Below, in pieces: positions 7,736-18,181 of a DNA stretch of 64,000 bases. Each line of letters begins with the position of its first letter. Positions within the stretch are counted from its first letter, which is position 1. This DNA is from Gemmatimonadota bacterium (GTDB lineage Bacteria > Gemmatimonadota > Gemmatimonadetes > Gemmatimonadales > Gemmatimonadaceae). The notes beneath the pieces are model-generated. The model worked only from the letters and a program-made list of their open reading frames with translations. It ran no database searches and was not told where the DNA came from. The translations under genes were made by a program, and so were the position numbers. The stretch covers positions 248,001 through 312,000 of the forward strand of contig DAHUXM010000034.1 in NCBI GenBank assembly GCA_027307165.1, in the 5' to 3' direction.

Positions 7736-9327
7736 CGGCGTCCGTCGCACCCAAGCTGGATGTCTCGCCAAGTGCGGTCCGCGCCGCGGCGGCGAAGGCG
7801 ACGGGCGGTCACGCTCAGCGCGCCGATCCGTGCACCATGGTCATCTTCGGCGCTGGCGGCGATCTCGCCAAACGCAAGCTGTTTCCAGCCATCTACGAGC
7901 TGGCGCACCAGAAGTTGCTGGCGGACGATTTCGCGCTGATCGGTCTCGTGCGGGATGACACGACAGACGATGCATTTCGCAAGGAGATGCGCGACGCTGT
8001 CTCCGGCTCCGATGAGATTCACGGATTCGATGAAGCGGTGTTCGGTTGGCTGGAGTCACGCGCTTTCGTCACGAAGGGTGACATCGACGACGCGGCCACC
8101 TACGAGGCGATCAAGAAGGAGCTCGCGGACGTCCACGAGGCGCTCCAACTCAAGAACAACAACGTCCTCTTCTATCTCGCAGTACCGCCGAGTGTCTTTC
8201 GTTCGGCACTGACGCATCTTGCCGATAGCGGGTTGATGCCACACTCGACGTCCGCTGATGATCGCCCCTGGACGCGTGTCGTGATCGAAAAACCGTTCGG
8301 GCACAGTCTCGCCACTGCACGCGAGCTCAACGAGCTCGTGCTGGCGCGTTTCGGCGAGCATCAGGTGTATCGCATCGATCACTACCTGGGCAAGGAAAGC
8401 GTGCAGAACATCCTCGTCTTTCGCTTTGCCAATGCGCTCTTCGAGCCGCTCTGGAATCGTCAGTACATCTCGCAGATTCAGGTCACAGCCGCGGAAACGG
8501 TCGGAATGGAAGGGCGTGGCAAGTACTACGAGGAGGCTGGCGTCGTTCGCGACATGTTCCAGAACCACCTGCTTCAACTGTTGACGCTGGCTGCGATGGA
8601 GCCGCCGATCGCCGCCGCCGGTGACGCAGTCCGCGACGAGAAGGTGAAAGTACTGCGCTCGATTCGTCCTCTTCTGGCCGAGGGGAATCCCGCGGCAGTG
8701 CGAGCGCAGTACACGGCCGGCTCGATCGACGGGAAGAACGTGATCGGATACCGGCAGGAGCCGAGCGTCGATCCTCGCTCCGTCACACCGACGTATGCCG
8801 CACTGCGCGTGTTCATCGATAACTGGCGCTGGCAGGGAGTGCCGTTCTATCTGCGGTCGGGGAAGCGGCTCGCCAAGCGCTGCACAGAGATCGCGTTCCA
8901 GTTCCGCACGCCGCCCGATCTCATGTTTGGCGGAGATACCGGCGGTGTTCGCCCGAACGTGCTGGTGATTCGCATTCAACCAAACGATGGCATCGCGCTG
9001 CGCTTCGAAGTGAAAACACCCGGGGCGGCGTACGAGCTGGAGCCGGGTCTCGAGATAAGCCGCGTCGACATGGACTTTTCGTACGCCGAAGCGTTCGGCG
9101 AGGACATTCCACCGGCATACGAAACGTTGCTCCTGGATTGCCTCGTTGGCGACCAGACATTGTTCACACGCAGCGACGAAGTCGATATGCAGTGGTCGGT
9201 CATCGATCCTCTGCTGGATTACTGGCAACGGCGCGCCGACCGGCAGATTCCGACTTACGAGGCAGGCACCTGGGGTCCGAAGGAAGCAGACGAGCTGGTC
9301 GCGCGGGATGGCCACGTTTGGCGATGA
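7732..9327 (+). CDS. zwf: Glucose-6-phosphate 1-dehydrogenase
   Basis: The protein catalyses the NADP-dependent oxidation of glucose 6-phosphate, entry to the oxidative pentose phosphate pathway. At 531 residues it is slightly longer than usual because of a 30-residue N-terminal extension before the nucleotide-binding motif [16 protein letters not shown]. The active-site signature RIDHYLGKE begins near residue 214 and is intact. The start overlaps gnd by four bases and the stop overlaps the next gene likewise, so gnd-zwf-transglycosylase form one translationally coupled unit. There is no pgl (lactonase) gene in the unit. Confidence 0.97.
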   Translation: MTASVAPKLDVSPSAVRAAAAKATGGHAQRADPCTMVIFGAGGDLAKRKLFPAIYELAHQKLLADDFALIGLVRDDTTDDAFRKEMRDAVSGSDEIHGFDEAVFGWLESRAFVTKGDIDDAATYEAIKKELADVHEALQLKNNNVLFYLAVPPSVFRSALTHLADSGLMPHSTSADDRPWTRVVIEKPFGHSLATARELNELVLARFGEHQVYRIDHYLGKESVQNILVFRFANALFEPLWNRQYISQIQVTAAETVGMEGRGKYYEEAGVVRDMFQNHLLQLLTLAAMEPPIAAAGDAVRDEKVKVLRSIRPLLAEGNPAAVRAQYTAGSIDGKNVIGYRQEPSVDPRSVTPTYAALRVFIDNWRWQGVPFYLRSGKRLAKRCTEIAFQFRTPPDLMFGGDTGGVRPNVLVIRIQPNDGIALRFEVKTPGAAYELEPGLEISRVDMDFSYAEAFGEDIPPAYETLLLDCLVGDQTLFTRSDEVDMQWSVIDPLLDYWQRRADRQIPTYEAGTWGPKEADELVARDGHVWR

Positions 9328-11195
9328 GGCTTGCCTCCATCGCCGCGCTGCTGCTGGCGATCGCGTGTGAGCATACGGACAGCGACGTCGCGCATGGACA
9401 GGGCGTCACTGCGGCCGATACGGTCGCCACGGTATGGCTCGCACGCGCGCAGGCACAACCCGAGATAGCGAGCTGGCTGTATCTGCGTGCCGCCGCTTCC
9501 ACGGCAGATTCGGCCGCGAGGAGGGAGCTCTACGCACGTGTACGGCTCCCACTCGCGCGAGAGCGCATCCCCTGGGTCGAAGCCGCCGCACTCGAGCACT
9601 TCGGCGACACGCTCAGCGCCCTCAAGGCATACAGTGCGTTGCCAGCTCCGGTCACAGTCTTTCGTCTTCGCGCCGCGACCGGAGCTGCAGCGAAGGATTC
9701 CGTTCGTACCGCACTCGTTGCCTTCATCTCGGCATCGAGCGGCGAGGCGGTCCGTGAGGCCACGTCGTTGTTCGACAAGTTGTTCACCGATGCCAGGCCC
9801 GACGAGCAACTGACGATTGCGCGCGCCGCGGCCCGCGCTGGTCTGTGGGCGCGTGCACGAACGGGCTTCGAGGCGAGCGACGATGCGTCACTCAGCCAGA
9901 CGGACAGATTTTCGTTCGGTACGGCACTTTCAAGAACCAACGCCGACACGCGTGCGGCTCAGGTGTATGCAACGGTGAAGTCACCTGCGTCGCTCGCGAA
10001 CGCAGCGCGATACCAACGCGCGCGATCTCTGCTCGCCGCTGGCGACGCCGTCGGCGCTCGCTCCGCACTTCGATCTCTGTCCGACGGAGCGGATACGAGC
10101 GCAGCCGCGGCGCTCGCACTCACAGCCGATCTTCAAACCGACGATGGCGACGATGCGGCCAGTCGTCGAACACTGCTCGGACTGATAAAGCGGTTTCCGT
10201 CGACACGCTTTGCCGCGCCAGCGGAATTCAACGCGGCCATGGTCGCGCTCATACTGGGACAGACGTCGTCGGCGGTCAAGGAGTTCACGACGCTCACCAG
10301 ATCCTCATCCGCAGACGCCCTCGCAGCCGGATACTGGCTCGGCCGCGCTCTTGAAAGCGCGGGCGACAGCACGGCGGCGCGCGACGCATGGCGCGCCGTG
10401 ATCAAACGTGACTCTACTTCCTACTACGCAACACTGGCCGCAGCGCGACTCGGGGTGCAGAGCATGCACTCGTCCCAGACCGCGGCTGGCTTTCCGCGCG
10501 TGGCGTCGGTCGACAGCGCGGTGTTGCGCGTCTCGTTGTTGCGCAGATTCGGAATGTCATCCGAAGCACAGATGGAAAATGACAGGCTCTTCCGCGACGC
10601 GAAGACAGACAGCGCGCGGTTGCTGGCGACTGCCGCAGCATTCTCCGGAACCGATCAGGCCGCCCGGGCGATTGCCCTTGGCCGCGACGCACTCTCGAGA
10701 GTAGGATCGACACCAGACGTCTGGCGCTTGATCTATCCGGTGGCCGCGCGCGACACGATCGTCGCGGAGTCGCGTAGAGCGGGGCTGGATCCTGCGCTCG
10801 TGGCAGGTCTGATCCGGCAGGAGTCGAACTTCAATCCCGGCGCGAGGTCACCGGCCGGTGCACGTGGCCTGATGCAGGTGATGCCGGCGGTGGGGAAGTC
10901 GATCGCCCCATCAGCCGGCATCACGTCGTGGGATCCAGCCCTGCTTTACGATCCCGGAATCAACATCGAGATTGGCATCCGGCATCTAGCACCGCTGCTC
11001 AAGGCCCAGCCGAACGTTGAGAGATCGCTGGCCGCCTACAACGCGGGCGGCTCGCGTGTTGCACGATGGTCCACCAAGCGTGGTGCCGACGACCCTGAGA
11101 TCTTCACGGAGCGGATACCGTTTTCCGAGACTCGCGACTACGTGAAAAACGTCTTGCGAAACCGCGAATTCTATCGGGTGCTTTATGCGTGGTGA
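9324..11195 (+). CDS. Soluble-lytic-transglycosylase-like lipoprotein
   Basis: The 623-residue product begins with a lipoprotein signal ([15 protein letters not shown], lipobox ending at Cys15), followed by a long alpha-helical region of tetratricopeptide-like repeats (about 40-460) and a C-terminal SLT catalytic domain. The catalytic Glu lies in the [20 protein letters not shown] segment (Glu near residue 500), and [11 protein letters not shown] is the family's conserved AYNAG motif. It should cleave the MurNAc-GlcNAc bond of peptidoglycan to leave 1,6-anhydro ends. The architecture resembles Slt70. The ATG overlaps zwf (ATGA). Its 3' end overlaps the convergent RND gene by 92 bp. Confidence 0.92.
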   Translation: MRLASIAALLLAIACEHTDSDVAHGQGVTAADTVATVWLARAQAQPEIASWLYLRAAASTADSAARRELYARVRLPLARERIPWVEAAALEHFGDTLSALKAYSALPAPVTVFRLRAATGAAAKDSVRTALVAFISASSGEAVREATSLFDKLFTDARPDEQLTIARAAARAGLWARARTGFEASDDASLSQTDRFSFGTALSRTNADTRAAQVYATVKSPASLANAARYQRARSLLAAGDAVGARSALRSLSDGADTSAAAALALTADLQTDDGDDAASRRTLLGLIKRFPSTRFAAPAEFNAAMVALILGQTSSAVKEFTTLTRSSSADALAAGYWLGRALESAGDSTAARDAWRAVIKRDSTSYYATLAAARLGVQSMHSSQTAAGFPRVASVDSAVLRVSLLRRFGMSSEAQMENDRLFRDAKTDSARLLATAAAFSGTDQAARAIALGRDALSRVGSTPDVWRLIYPVAARDTIVAESRRAGLDPALVAGLIRQESNFNPGARSPAGARGLMQVMPAVGKSIAPSAGITSWDPALLYDPGINIEIGIRHLAPLLKAQPNVERSLAAYNAGGSRVARWSTKRGADDPEIFTERIPFSETRDYVKNVLRNREFYRVLYAW

Positions 11196-14100
11196 ATTCC
11201 GTCGCATCCTCGATCAGCGTGTAAACGACGGGGACAACGAATAGCGTCAGCAGCGTCGACGTAATGAGGCCGCCGATCACAGCACGTGCCAGCGGTGCGC
11301 GCTGATCGGCTCCGGGCCCGATGGCGAGTGCGAGCGGCAACATTCCAAAGATCATCGCCATAGACGTCATGATGATCGGACGCAAGCGCGTGCGGCCGGC
11401 GTTGAGGAGCGCGTCGTGCCGGTTTGCACCCTCGCCGCGATTCAGGATCGTGAAATCGACGAGAAGAATTCCGTTCTTGACGACTAGACCCATGAGCATG
11501 ATGATCCCGATCATGCTCATGATGTTGAGGTTCCCCTTGGTCACGAGCAGCGCCAGTGCGACGCCGATGAAGCTCAGCGGCAGCGACATCAGAATCGACA
11601 GCGGTTGCAGGAAGGATCCGAAGAGCGACGCAATGATGAGATAGATGAACACCACAGCGAGCAGCAGCGCACTGCCGACGTATCCCTTGGTCTCGTTCAG
11701 GTTCTTCACGTCGCCGCCGAACACCGTGTGATAGCCAGGCGGAAGACCGAGCGAATCGATGGCGGCCTGCACCTTCGCGGCGACGTCGCCGACGTTGTAG
11801 CCAGGGAGCACGCCGGCTGAGATTCCGATCTGCCGCTCCAGATTCCGGCGGCTGATCTGTTGAGGCCCGGTGCCGAGTGTGATGTTGGCGACCTGCGACA
11901 GTGGAATGATGACCGGCCGGCCCGTAGTTGGGTCGATATTGCTGCTAGGCACCGGTATGTTGGCGACGTTGCTCACCGACTGGCGCAGCGAATCGGGATA
12001 GACGACGATGACGTCGTGCGAGTATCCGTTGGCGTCCTCCCATTGGGTCGCGCGCTGTCCAGTGAACAGTGGCTGAAGTGTGGATGCAACGGACGCTATC
12101 CCGACCCCCGACGCCCACGCGCGCTCTCGATCCACATCGACGTCCAGCTGCGGAATGTTGCCGTCATCGCTCGAGTTCGCCTCGGCGATGCCGGGTACGT
12201 CCTTGATTGCTTCGAGCACCTGATTTGCGGCGATCTTGAGACGCGACTCCTCGGGTCCCTGCACGTTCACCGATATCGGCTGACCGCGTCCGCCGAATAT
12301 CGACGACGCGTTCTGGATGGTCGGCGTGATTCCTGGAATGTTCTTCAGCTCGCCGCGAAGCCGGTTCTGAATGTCCTGTACCGACGCGGAGCGATGAGCC
12401 GCTGGCCTGAGGCGGACGTAGATCGATCCGGAGTTGGGCGTGCCTCGAAATCCGGAACCGATCGTGGTGTACGTGAACTCGGTTTCCGGTTGCTTCCTGA
12501 GGAACTCGGCAACCTGTTCGGACTTGTCGGTCGTGTACCCGATGGTCGAGCCCGGCGCAGTGCGCACGTTGACGCTGAATTCATCCGAGTTCGTGTCGGG
12601 CATCCACGTGAATCCAAGCTTTCCGGTGATGAGCACGGCAACGGCAACCGACCCGAGCGCGCCGAATATCACCGCGGCGCGATGCTTGAGCGCCCACTCG
12701 AGCCACGAAGGGTAGTGGTCTGCCGCCTTCTCGAACCATGCGTTGAAGCGCAGCGCGACGCGGCGGATCGGATTCCGAACCTTCGTGTAATCCACTTCAC
12801 CCGCATGTCCCAGCTCGTGCTCGAGCTCCGGGTCAGGCCAGACACTCGACAGCATCGGATCGAGTGTGAACGACACGAACAGCGAAACAAGCACCGCGAA
12901 TGCGACGGTGACTCCGAACTGGAAGAAGATCTTGCCTATGATTCCGCCCATGAAGGCGACGGGAACGAACACCGCCATGACGGCAAGTGTGGTCGAGATC
13001 ACCGCCATGCCGATCTCGTCCGTTCCTTCCATGGACGCCTTGACGTGATCCTTGCCCATCTGGACGTGTCGCACGATGTTTTCGCGCACGACTATCGCGT
13101 CATCTATGAGCAACCCGATCGCGAGCGACAACGCGAGGAGCGTCATCGTGTTCACCGTGAAGTTGAAGAGCCACATCACGAAGAACGCGGAAATGACGCT
13201 CACCGGGAGCGTGAGTCCGGTTATGATCGTCGAGCGCCATGAGTTGAGGAACAGATACACGATCGCGATCGTGAGAACTGCGCCGAGTATGATGTTCAGC
13301 TGTACGTCGGCCAAAGACTCGCGGATGCGTTGCGAGTCATCGCGGATCACGGTGAGTCGCACGTCGCCGGGCACGACGTTCTCGAGATCCTTGATTGCGG
13401 CGTGCACCGAGTCCGCGACTTCCACGGTGTTGGAGCCGGCGATCTTCTGGATGTCCAGCGCGACCGTCGGCGCGCGGTTGAGCATTGCAGCCGTGCGCTT
13501 GTCCGCCGACCCGTCGATTACTGTGCCGAGGTCGCGCAGATGCACTGGCGATCCTCCGCGCACGGCGACCACGATTCCGCCGAACGCCTTGGGGTCGATG
13601 ATGCGCCCGCGAATGCGGACCAGTGTCTCGACCGAGCCCTTGTCGATCCGGCCGGCTGGCACTTCCTGATTCTCGCGCTGGAGCGCGGCCATCACGTCGG
13701 GCGGAGTCAATCCGTACGAGCGCATCGCGTTGGGATCGAGCTGGATGCGGATCGTCCGCTGTTCTCCGCCGGAAAGGTTCACAGCGGCGACGCCGGGCAC
13801 CGCTTCGAGGCGCTGCGTGATCGATTCGGTTGCGAGGTCCGTGAGCTCTCGAATCGGCCGCGTCGAGCTCTGCACCGCGATCGACATGATCGGCGAGTCG
13901 TTAGGATCGAAGTGGCGGACTACCGGCTCGTCGATGTTGGGCGGGAGCGAGCGGCGAATGCGTGCAATCTTGGCCTGCACATCCTGCTGCGCAGCGAGCA
14001 CGTCGACGCCGAGATTCAACTGCACGCGTACGAGTGACGTTCCATCGATGGACGTCGACGTGAGCTCGTAGATCCCCTGGACCGTGTTGAGCGCTTCTTC

Positions 14101-14301
14101 GATCGGCCGCGAAACGTCGCGCTCCATGACTTCGGGAGACGATCCCGCGTACGTCGTCTGAACGATGACCGTGGGGTAGGTTATGTCGGGATATTCGTCG
14201 ATCGCGAGGCGTTGATACGAGACGACGCCGAGTACGACGAGCGCCACCATCATCATGGTGGCGAATACCGGATGCTTGATCGATACGTCGGAGATGAACA
14301 C
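11104..14301 (-). CDS. RND efflux pump inner-membrane permease (AcrB/MdtB-like)
   Basis: This 1065-residue protein is a proton-driven hydrophobe/amphiphile efflux transporter of the HAE1 type. It starts MFISDVSIKHPVFATMMMVA, the usual N-terminal helix, followed by a large periplasmic loop, TM2-6, TM7, a second loop and TM8-12. The proton-relay Asp pair is present in GLLIDDAIVVRENI (about residues 395-408). GGDVKNLNETKGYVGSALLL precedes TM8. It is the last gene of a tolC-adaptor-permease operon, two bases from the adaptor's stop. The last 92 bp overlap antisense with the transglycosylase gene. Likely substrates are drugs or other amphiphiles, but specificity cannot be read. Confidence 0.96.
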   Translation of the reverse strand: MFISDVSIKHPVFATMMMVALVVLGVVSYQRLAIDEYPDITYPTVIVQTTYAGSSPEVMERDVSRPIEEALNTVQGIYELTSTSIDGTSLVRVQLNLGVDVLAAQQDVQAKIARIRRSLPPNIDEPVVRHFDPNDSPIMSIAVQSSTRPIRELTDLATESITQRLEAVPGVAAVNLSGGEQRTIRIQLDPNAMRSYGLTPPDVMAALQRENQEVPAGRIDKGSVETLVRIRGRIIDPKAFGGIVVAVRGGSPVHLRDLGTVIDGSADKRTAAMLNRAPTVALDIQKIAGSNTVEVADSVHAAIKDLENVVPGDVRLTVIRDDSQRIRESLADVQLNIILGAVLTIAIVYLFLNSWRSTIITGLTLPVSVISAFFVMWLFNFTVNTMTLLALSLAIGLLIDDAIVVRENIVRHVQMGKDHVKASMEGTDEIGMAVISTTLAVMAVFVPVAFMGGIIGKIFFQFGVTVAFAVLVSLFVSFTLDPMLSSVWPDPELEHELGHAGEVDYTKVRNPIRRVALRFNAWFEKAADHYPSWLEWALKHRAAVIFGALGSVAVAVLITGKLGFTWMPDTNSDEFSVNVRTAPGSTIGYTTDKSEQVAEFLRKQPETEFTYTTIGSGFRGTPNSGSIYVRLRPAAHRSASVQDIQNRLRGELKNIPGITPTIQNASSIFGGRGQPISVNVQGPEESRLKIAANQVLEAIKDVPGIAEANSSDDGNIPQLDVDVDRERAWASGVGIASVASTLQPLFTGQRATQWEDANGYSHDVIVVYPDSLRQSVSNVANIPVPSSNIDPTTGRPVIIPLSQVANITLGTGPQQISRRNLERQIGISAGVLPGYNVGDVAAKVQAAIDSLGLPPGYHTVFGGDVKNLNETKGYVGSALLLAVVFIYLIIASLFGSFLQPLSILMSLPLSFIGVALALLVTKGNLNIMSMIGIIMLMGLVVKNGILLVDFTILNRGEGANRHDALLNAGRTRLRPIIMTSMAMIFGMLPLALAIGPGADQRAPLARAVIGGLITSTLLTLFVVPVVYTLIEDATEFTTHKAPDRIRGFARRFSRSRESRKTVSAP

Positions 14302-14303
14302 CG

Positions 14304-15485
14304 CTATTTTCTCCGCGCGCCGCGATCACCGCCAATGATCTGGATCTGTGTGCCCGGTGCGAGCGTGCCGACGTTGCCAACGACAACCTGATCGCCTGCC
14401 TCGAGTCCGGACGTGATCTGAGCCAGCGCTGCCTGGTCATTCACGATGCCCAGATTCACGAATACCTGTTCGACGGTACCCGTGTTGACCCGATACACGT
14501 AGGTCTTGCCGCTGTCCGCGGTCTGGTGCAGCGCGCTCGTCGGCACCAGCAACACGCCGTTGACGATGCTTGCAATCACGTCACCGGTGGCGAGACTGTT
14601 GCCCTTCAACGCTCCATCCGGATTGTCGACATCCACGTACACTGTGATCGAACGCGTGGTGGGGTCGATGGTGGGACTCACTCGCGCGACCTTTCCGGTG
14701 AAGGAAAGTCCCTGTGCGGCGAACGCAACCTTCTGACCTGGCTTGATCGACGAAGCTCGTCGCTCCGGCACCGTCGCGGCGAGCTCGAGCGTCTGATTCC
14801 GAACGAGCGTGAATATCGACGCGCCCCTCGCTATGTGTTCTCCGACGTCGACCAGCTTCTTGTCTATCACTCCACTTATCGGTGCGACTACTTTCGTATC
14901 GCGCGCCGCAATGTTCGCTTCTTCGAGAGCGGCCTCGGTCGCTGCGAGTCTGGCACGCGCGGCGTCAACCGCCTGCTGCGATACGCGATAGTCTGCTTCC
15001 GAGATCGCGCCAGCGTGGAACAGATCTCCGCTCTGCTTGAAATTCCATTCGGCCTGCGACAGATCAGCCTTCGCCGCGGACTGACCGGCGCGCGCGCTCG
15101 CCGCAGCGCTTTGCTGCGCGACGGCCTCGAACTGTGCGAGCAGCTGACCCTGTTGAACGTGCTGTCCTTCGCGCACGTAAACGCCGGTGAGATCGCCCTC
15201 GATGCGCGCGTGCATGTCGACGCTCTGGAGCGGACGAAGCAACCCGGTTATCGGAACGCCATCCGACAGCGACCCCAAGTGCGCCGTTGCTATATCCGAC
15301 GGTGCGACGGCGATGCTCCGGATCTTGGGCCCACCCTTGGATGCGCTCGCCGGTGAAGCCACGCCCTTGGCGTCGGCCGTACCGCTCCCGCATCCCGCAA
15401 CGACGATGGTCGCCGCAGTCAGGCCGAGCGAGAGCGCGATCCTAGCGAGCCGCAAGGCTATCGCTCGATGCTGCAGAAGTTGCAT
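14304..15485 (-). CDS. RND efflux periplasmic adaptor lipoprotein
   Basis: The membrane fusion protein bridges the RND permease and the TolC channel. From the start MQLLQHRAIALRLARIALSL the lipobox VVAGC puts the acylated cysteine at residue 32. The lipoyl-like half motifs (LLRPLQSVDMHARIEGDLTG, and VVAPISGVIDKKLVDVGEHI) flank an alpha-hairpin rich in Ala and Gln (FEAVAQQSAAASARAGQSA), followed by beta-barrel strands. The 393-residue length is typical. An upstream in-frame ATG at 15530 lies deeper in the tolC-like gene and would hide the signal peptide, so 15485 is preferred; it overlaps that gene by 44 bp. Confidence 0.93.
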   Translation of the reverse strand: MQLLQHRAIALRLARIALSLGLTAATIVVAGCGSGTADAKGVASPASASKGGPKIRSIAVAPSDIATAHLGSLSDGVPITGLLRPLQSVDMHARIEGDLTGVYVREGQHVQQGQLLAQFEAVAQQSAAASARAGQSAAKADLSQAEWNFKQSGDLFHAGAISEADYRVSQQAVDAARARLAATEAALEEANIAARDTKVVAPISGVIDKKLVDVGEHIARGASIFTLVRNQTLELAATVPERRASSIKPGQKVAFAAQGLSFTGKVARVSPTIDPTTRSITVYVDVDNPDGALKGNSLATGDVIASIVNGVLLVPTSALHQTADSGKTYVYRVNTGTVEQVFVNLGIVNDQAALAQITSGLEAGDQVVVGNVGTLAPGTQIQIIGGDRGARRK

Positions 15486-16890
15486 TGTCAGTAGAAGGAA
15501 GTGGAAGCGGACGGCCCTGCGTCTGCGCAAGGGCGACCGCCGCTATGTATACGTCGTAGAGCGAGCGCGCCTGATTGGTCTGCGCGGTCGTGAGTGCAAG
15601 TTGTGCGTCGGATACTTCGAGCTGTGTCGCCATCCCGCGCGAATAGCGCAGGCTTGCGAGTTCGTATGCCTCTTCGGCCTCGGCGACGTTCTGCTGTTGG
15701 GCCGTGTACTGCCCGCGGGCGCGCGACAGATCGGCCTTGGCGGTTTCCACGTCGTTCGAAACCTGTTCGCGCGTCTGTGCGAGTTGTGCCTTCGCAACTC
15801 GCGCCTGTGCACCTGCGAGGTCGATGTTTCCCCTGCTGAGCAGGCCGTCGAATAGAGGAAACGATACCGTGAATCCGAACGACTGGTCGCTGAACCATCC
15901 GCCGTTCTGCGCGGTGCACACCTTGCCGGGTGCACTGCCCGCGGCGCACGACACGGTCCTGAAGATTCCGCGCCCGGGCGGAAAGATGTCGCCATTCACA
16001 GGGTACGCGCCGTACCCGCTGTTGAAGTTGAACGTGACGGTCGGGAACAGCGCCGCGCGCGCGACTGACACGCCCAGCTCGCGAGCGCGAGCGTTGAGAC
16101 TGGCCGACGCGAGCGCGGGCCGGTTATCGGGACCGATGGTCGTATCCACCGTGGCGAGTACGTCGTGGATGACGACAGAGTCGATCGACGTCGTGAGCGC
16201 CAGCGGACGGGAAGCTGGAACGTTCGCGAGTCGCTTGAGCTCGAGCGCCGCCACCTGCGCGTTCTCTCGCGCCTGCAGCACCAGCGGCTCGATGTTGGCG
16301 AGTGCAACCCGCGCTCGCAACACATCGTAGCGCGACATCCTGCCGGCCTTCTCGAACTGCTCGGCCTGTTTCAATTGCGCCGACGCCAGCTCGTAGCTCT
16401 GTTGCTGGATCTGCACCATGCGATGCGTGAACAGCGCGTTCACGTACGCCGTCTGTGTTTGCAGCCCGATCAGCGATCGCGTTTCCTCGAGCTCCTGCGC
16501 TGAAGCGCCGGTCGCTGCGCGCGACGCGCGGATCGCATTTACGACGCGGCCGCCCTGAAACAGAATCTGGGATGCATTGAGCGTGGCCGCATAACTGTAC
16601 GGTTGATTGAACACCTGGCCCACTGCCTGACCGCGCGCACTCTGCACAGTACGATTTTCCGAACCGTTTACGCGGAGTTGCGGCAATCCCGGCGCGCGAG
16701 CAATCGTCGCCTGCGCTTGAGTTATGGAGAGATTGGCGCGCGCGACGCTCACTTCCTCTCCGATTCGATCCGCGCGCGTTACCGCTTCGCGAAGCGATAA
16801 CGAAAGGGTGTCAGTCTGCTGGTGCGCTTGCTGTGCAGATAGCGGCGGCGCCGATAAAATAACGATAAAAAAAAGAGCCCGATTACGCAT
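15442..16890 (-). CDS. TolC-family outer membrane efflux protein
   Basis: The product is an outer membrane factor of about 482 residues, first gene of the tripartite efflux operon. The chosen start MRNRALFFIVILSAPPLSAQ gives a clean signal peptide cleaved after LSA. Two OEP repeats follow: a long helical hairpin (REAVTRADRIGEEVSVARAN ... NALFTHRMVQIQQQSYELAS) and a second equivalent one (DLAGAQARVAKAQLAQTREQ ... LASLRYSRGMATQLEVSDAQ), the latter with the typical RYxxGxxxxLEVxDAQ signature. An AAACGTTT palindrome sits 27 bp upstream of the start and may be an operator. Confidence 0.94.
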   Translation of the reverse strand: MRNRALFFIVILSAPPLSAQQAHQQTDTLSLSLREAVTRADRIGEEVSVARANLSITQAQATIARAPGLPQLRVNGSENRTVQSARGQAVGQVFNQPYSYAATLNASQILFQGGRVVNAIRASRAATGASAQELEETRSLIGLQTQTAYVNALFTHRMVQIQQQSYELASAQLKQAEQFEKAGRMSRYDVLRARVALANIEPLVLQARENAQVAALELKRLANVPASRPLALTTSIDSVVIHDVLATVDTTIGPDNRPALASASLNARARELGVSVARAALFPTVTFNFNSGYGAYPVNGDIFPPGRGIFRTVSCAAGSAPGKVCTAQNGGWFSDQSFGFTVSFPLFDGLLSRGNIDLAGAQARVAKAQLAQTREQVSNDVETAKADLSRARGQYTAQQQNVAEAEEAYELASLRYSRGMATQLEVSDAQLALTTAQTNQARSLYDVYIAAVALAQTQGRPLPLPSTDNATSAASSDSLAAR

Positions 16891-16916
16891 TGTCCAAAGT
16901 ACGCGCCGGGCCCATG

Positions 16917-16924
16917 AAACGTTT
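16917..16924. promoter_or_regulatory. AAACGTTT palindrome upstream of the efflux operon
   Basis: The 8-bp palindrome AAACGTTT, in the context TGAAACGTTTTG, lies 27-34 bp before the ATG of the TolC-family gene. The same 8-mer occurs at 40653-40660 and 56654-56661, each time in an upstream gap. TGAAACG half-sites are common in LacI-type operators, but no such regulator is in the window. The assignment as an operator is a guess. Confidence 0.3.
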
Positions 16925-16962
16925 TGCGATGCGCGAGCCAAGTCGCCATCGCATTTGCGTAG

Positions 16963-17175
16963 CTATTCCGCTACTTCGTGCCCCTGACGCTTCGCCTTGC
17001 GGCGCTTCAGGTGATCCATGAGCCACGTCGCCGGAATGAGAAACAGCGGCGTGAGGAAGGTCCCCAACAGACTGTTGAGCCATATCAGTCCGATGTAGAA
17101 GCCCATGAGGCCAAGAGAAACCCAGAGGAGTCCGAGAGGCCCGTTAGCTTCAACCCCCAAATGTCCCTGTAGCAT
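16963..17175 (-). CDS. Small two-helix membrane protein
   Basis: The 70-residue protein begins MLQGHLGVEANGPLGLLWVS and contains one or two hydrophobic helices (LLWVSLGLMGFYIGLIWL and LLGTFLTPLFLIPATWL), then a basic, hydrophilic tail (DHLKRRKAKRQGHEVAE) that should remain in the cytoplasm. A shorter start at the internal Met (MGFYIGLIW) would remove part of the first helix. I recognise no family. It lies between the efflux operon and the divergent tilS gene. Confidence 0.6.
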   Translation of the reverse strand: MLQGHLGVEANGPLGLLWVSLGLMGFYIGLIWLNSLLGTFLTPLFLIPATWLMDHLKRRKAKRQGHEVAE

Positions 17176-17239
17176 CGATTGACGACCGTGTGAAGGTGAA
17201 TATGTTCGCCGCGAGAGGGCGAGCCGGTAACTTAACACC

Positions 17240-18181
17240 ATGGGTACCATTCACGACACCGTGTTGCGGATCCGCCAGCGAGTGGCGGCGCTGGGTCCGG
17301 GGAACTGGCTGTTGGCCGTCTCGGGCGGAATGGATTCCATGATCCTGCTCGACGCTGCGGCCGAGACGCTCGACCATGACGGCCTCACCGTGGCGACGTT
17401 CGATCACGGCACCGGACCGGCAGCTCGGGAGGCGGTCGCGCTCGTCGCCGAGCAGTCGCTTCATCTCGGTGTCGGATGCGTATCCGGCCGGGCGGAGAGG
17501 GCAGCAAGCTCGGAATCGGAATGGCGCGCTGCACGGTGGAATTTCCTGAATGATGTGGCGGCTAGGCTGGATGCCACGGTCGTCACCGCGCATACTCTGG
17601 ACGATCAGATCGAGACCGTATTCATCCGGGCACTCCGCGGCGCGGGGCCCCGCGGCCTAGCCGGCCTCCTCGCTGATTCGCCCGTCGCGCGGCCCCTCAT
17701 CGAGACTACCAGGGCCGAGATCGAGCAGTATGCGGAGGGGGACGGGACCCCGTATGTGACCGACCCGTCCAACACCGACCGGCGGCACCTCCGGAACCGC
17801 GTTCGCCTGGATCTCCTGCCCGCGATGGAGCGCGCAACGCCCGGTTTCTCGAGGTCACTTCTGGAGGTCGCAGAAAAAGCTGCCGGCTGGCGGGCGCGAA
17901 TGGAGGCGGTTGCACTTACTTTTCATGTGATGAGCGATTCCCCCGAAAGTCACTCGTTCGAAAGACGTGAATTACGAGGATTTCCCGCGGCTTCGCTCGG
18001 TTTCCTGTGGCCTGCTCTCTGTGCGAGGGCCGGCATCGTTCTCGACCGACGCGGAACCGAGAGGCTTGCGGCGTTTACTATAGAGGGTGAAACGGGCCAG
18101 CAGATTCAGCTTTCCGGCGGCGTCACGGTCCTCATGGACCGCAGGACGATCACCTTCCGCCAGATCGCATCGAATGGTTGA
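17240..18181 (+). CDS. tilS: tRNA(Ile)-lysidine synthase
   Basis: TilS converts C34 of the CAU-anticodon tRNA-Ile to lysidine, switching its identity from Met to Ile codons. The N-terminal PP-loop ATPase domain has the signature SGGMDS (28-33) and the AHTLDDQIET segment matching the family's HxxDDQxET. At 313 residues the protein has the catalytic domain and a short C-terminal domain but lacks the larger C-terminal extension of the E. coli enzyme. It heads the overlapping series tilS-hpt-ftsH-folP-cdaA, an order (tilS-hpt-ftsH) well known from Bacillus. Confidence 0.93.
   Translation: MGTIHDTVLRIRQRVAALGPGNWLLAVSGGMDSMILLDAAAETLDHDGLTVATFDHGTGPAAREAVALVAEQSLHLGVGCVSGRAERAASSESEWRAARWNFLNDVAARLDATVVTAHTLDDQIETVFIRALRGAGPRGLAGLLADSPVARPLIETTRAEIEQYAEGDGTPYVTDPSNTDRRHLRNRVRLDLLPAMERATPGFSRSLLEVAEKAAGWRARMEAVALTFHVMSDSPESHSFERRELRGFPAASLGFLWPALCARAGIVLDRRGTERLAAFTIEGETGQQIQLSGGVTVLMDRRTITFRQIASNG

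Noticed and set aside
11860-13242. 460-aa open frame antisense to the RND permease
   Set aside because: The permease is well supported by motifs; the antisense frame is rich in Arg, Asp and His with no domain.
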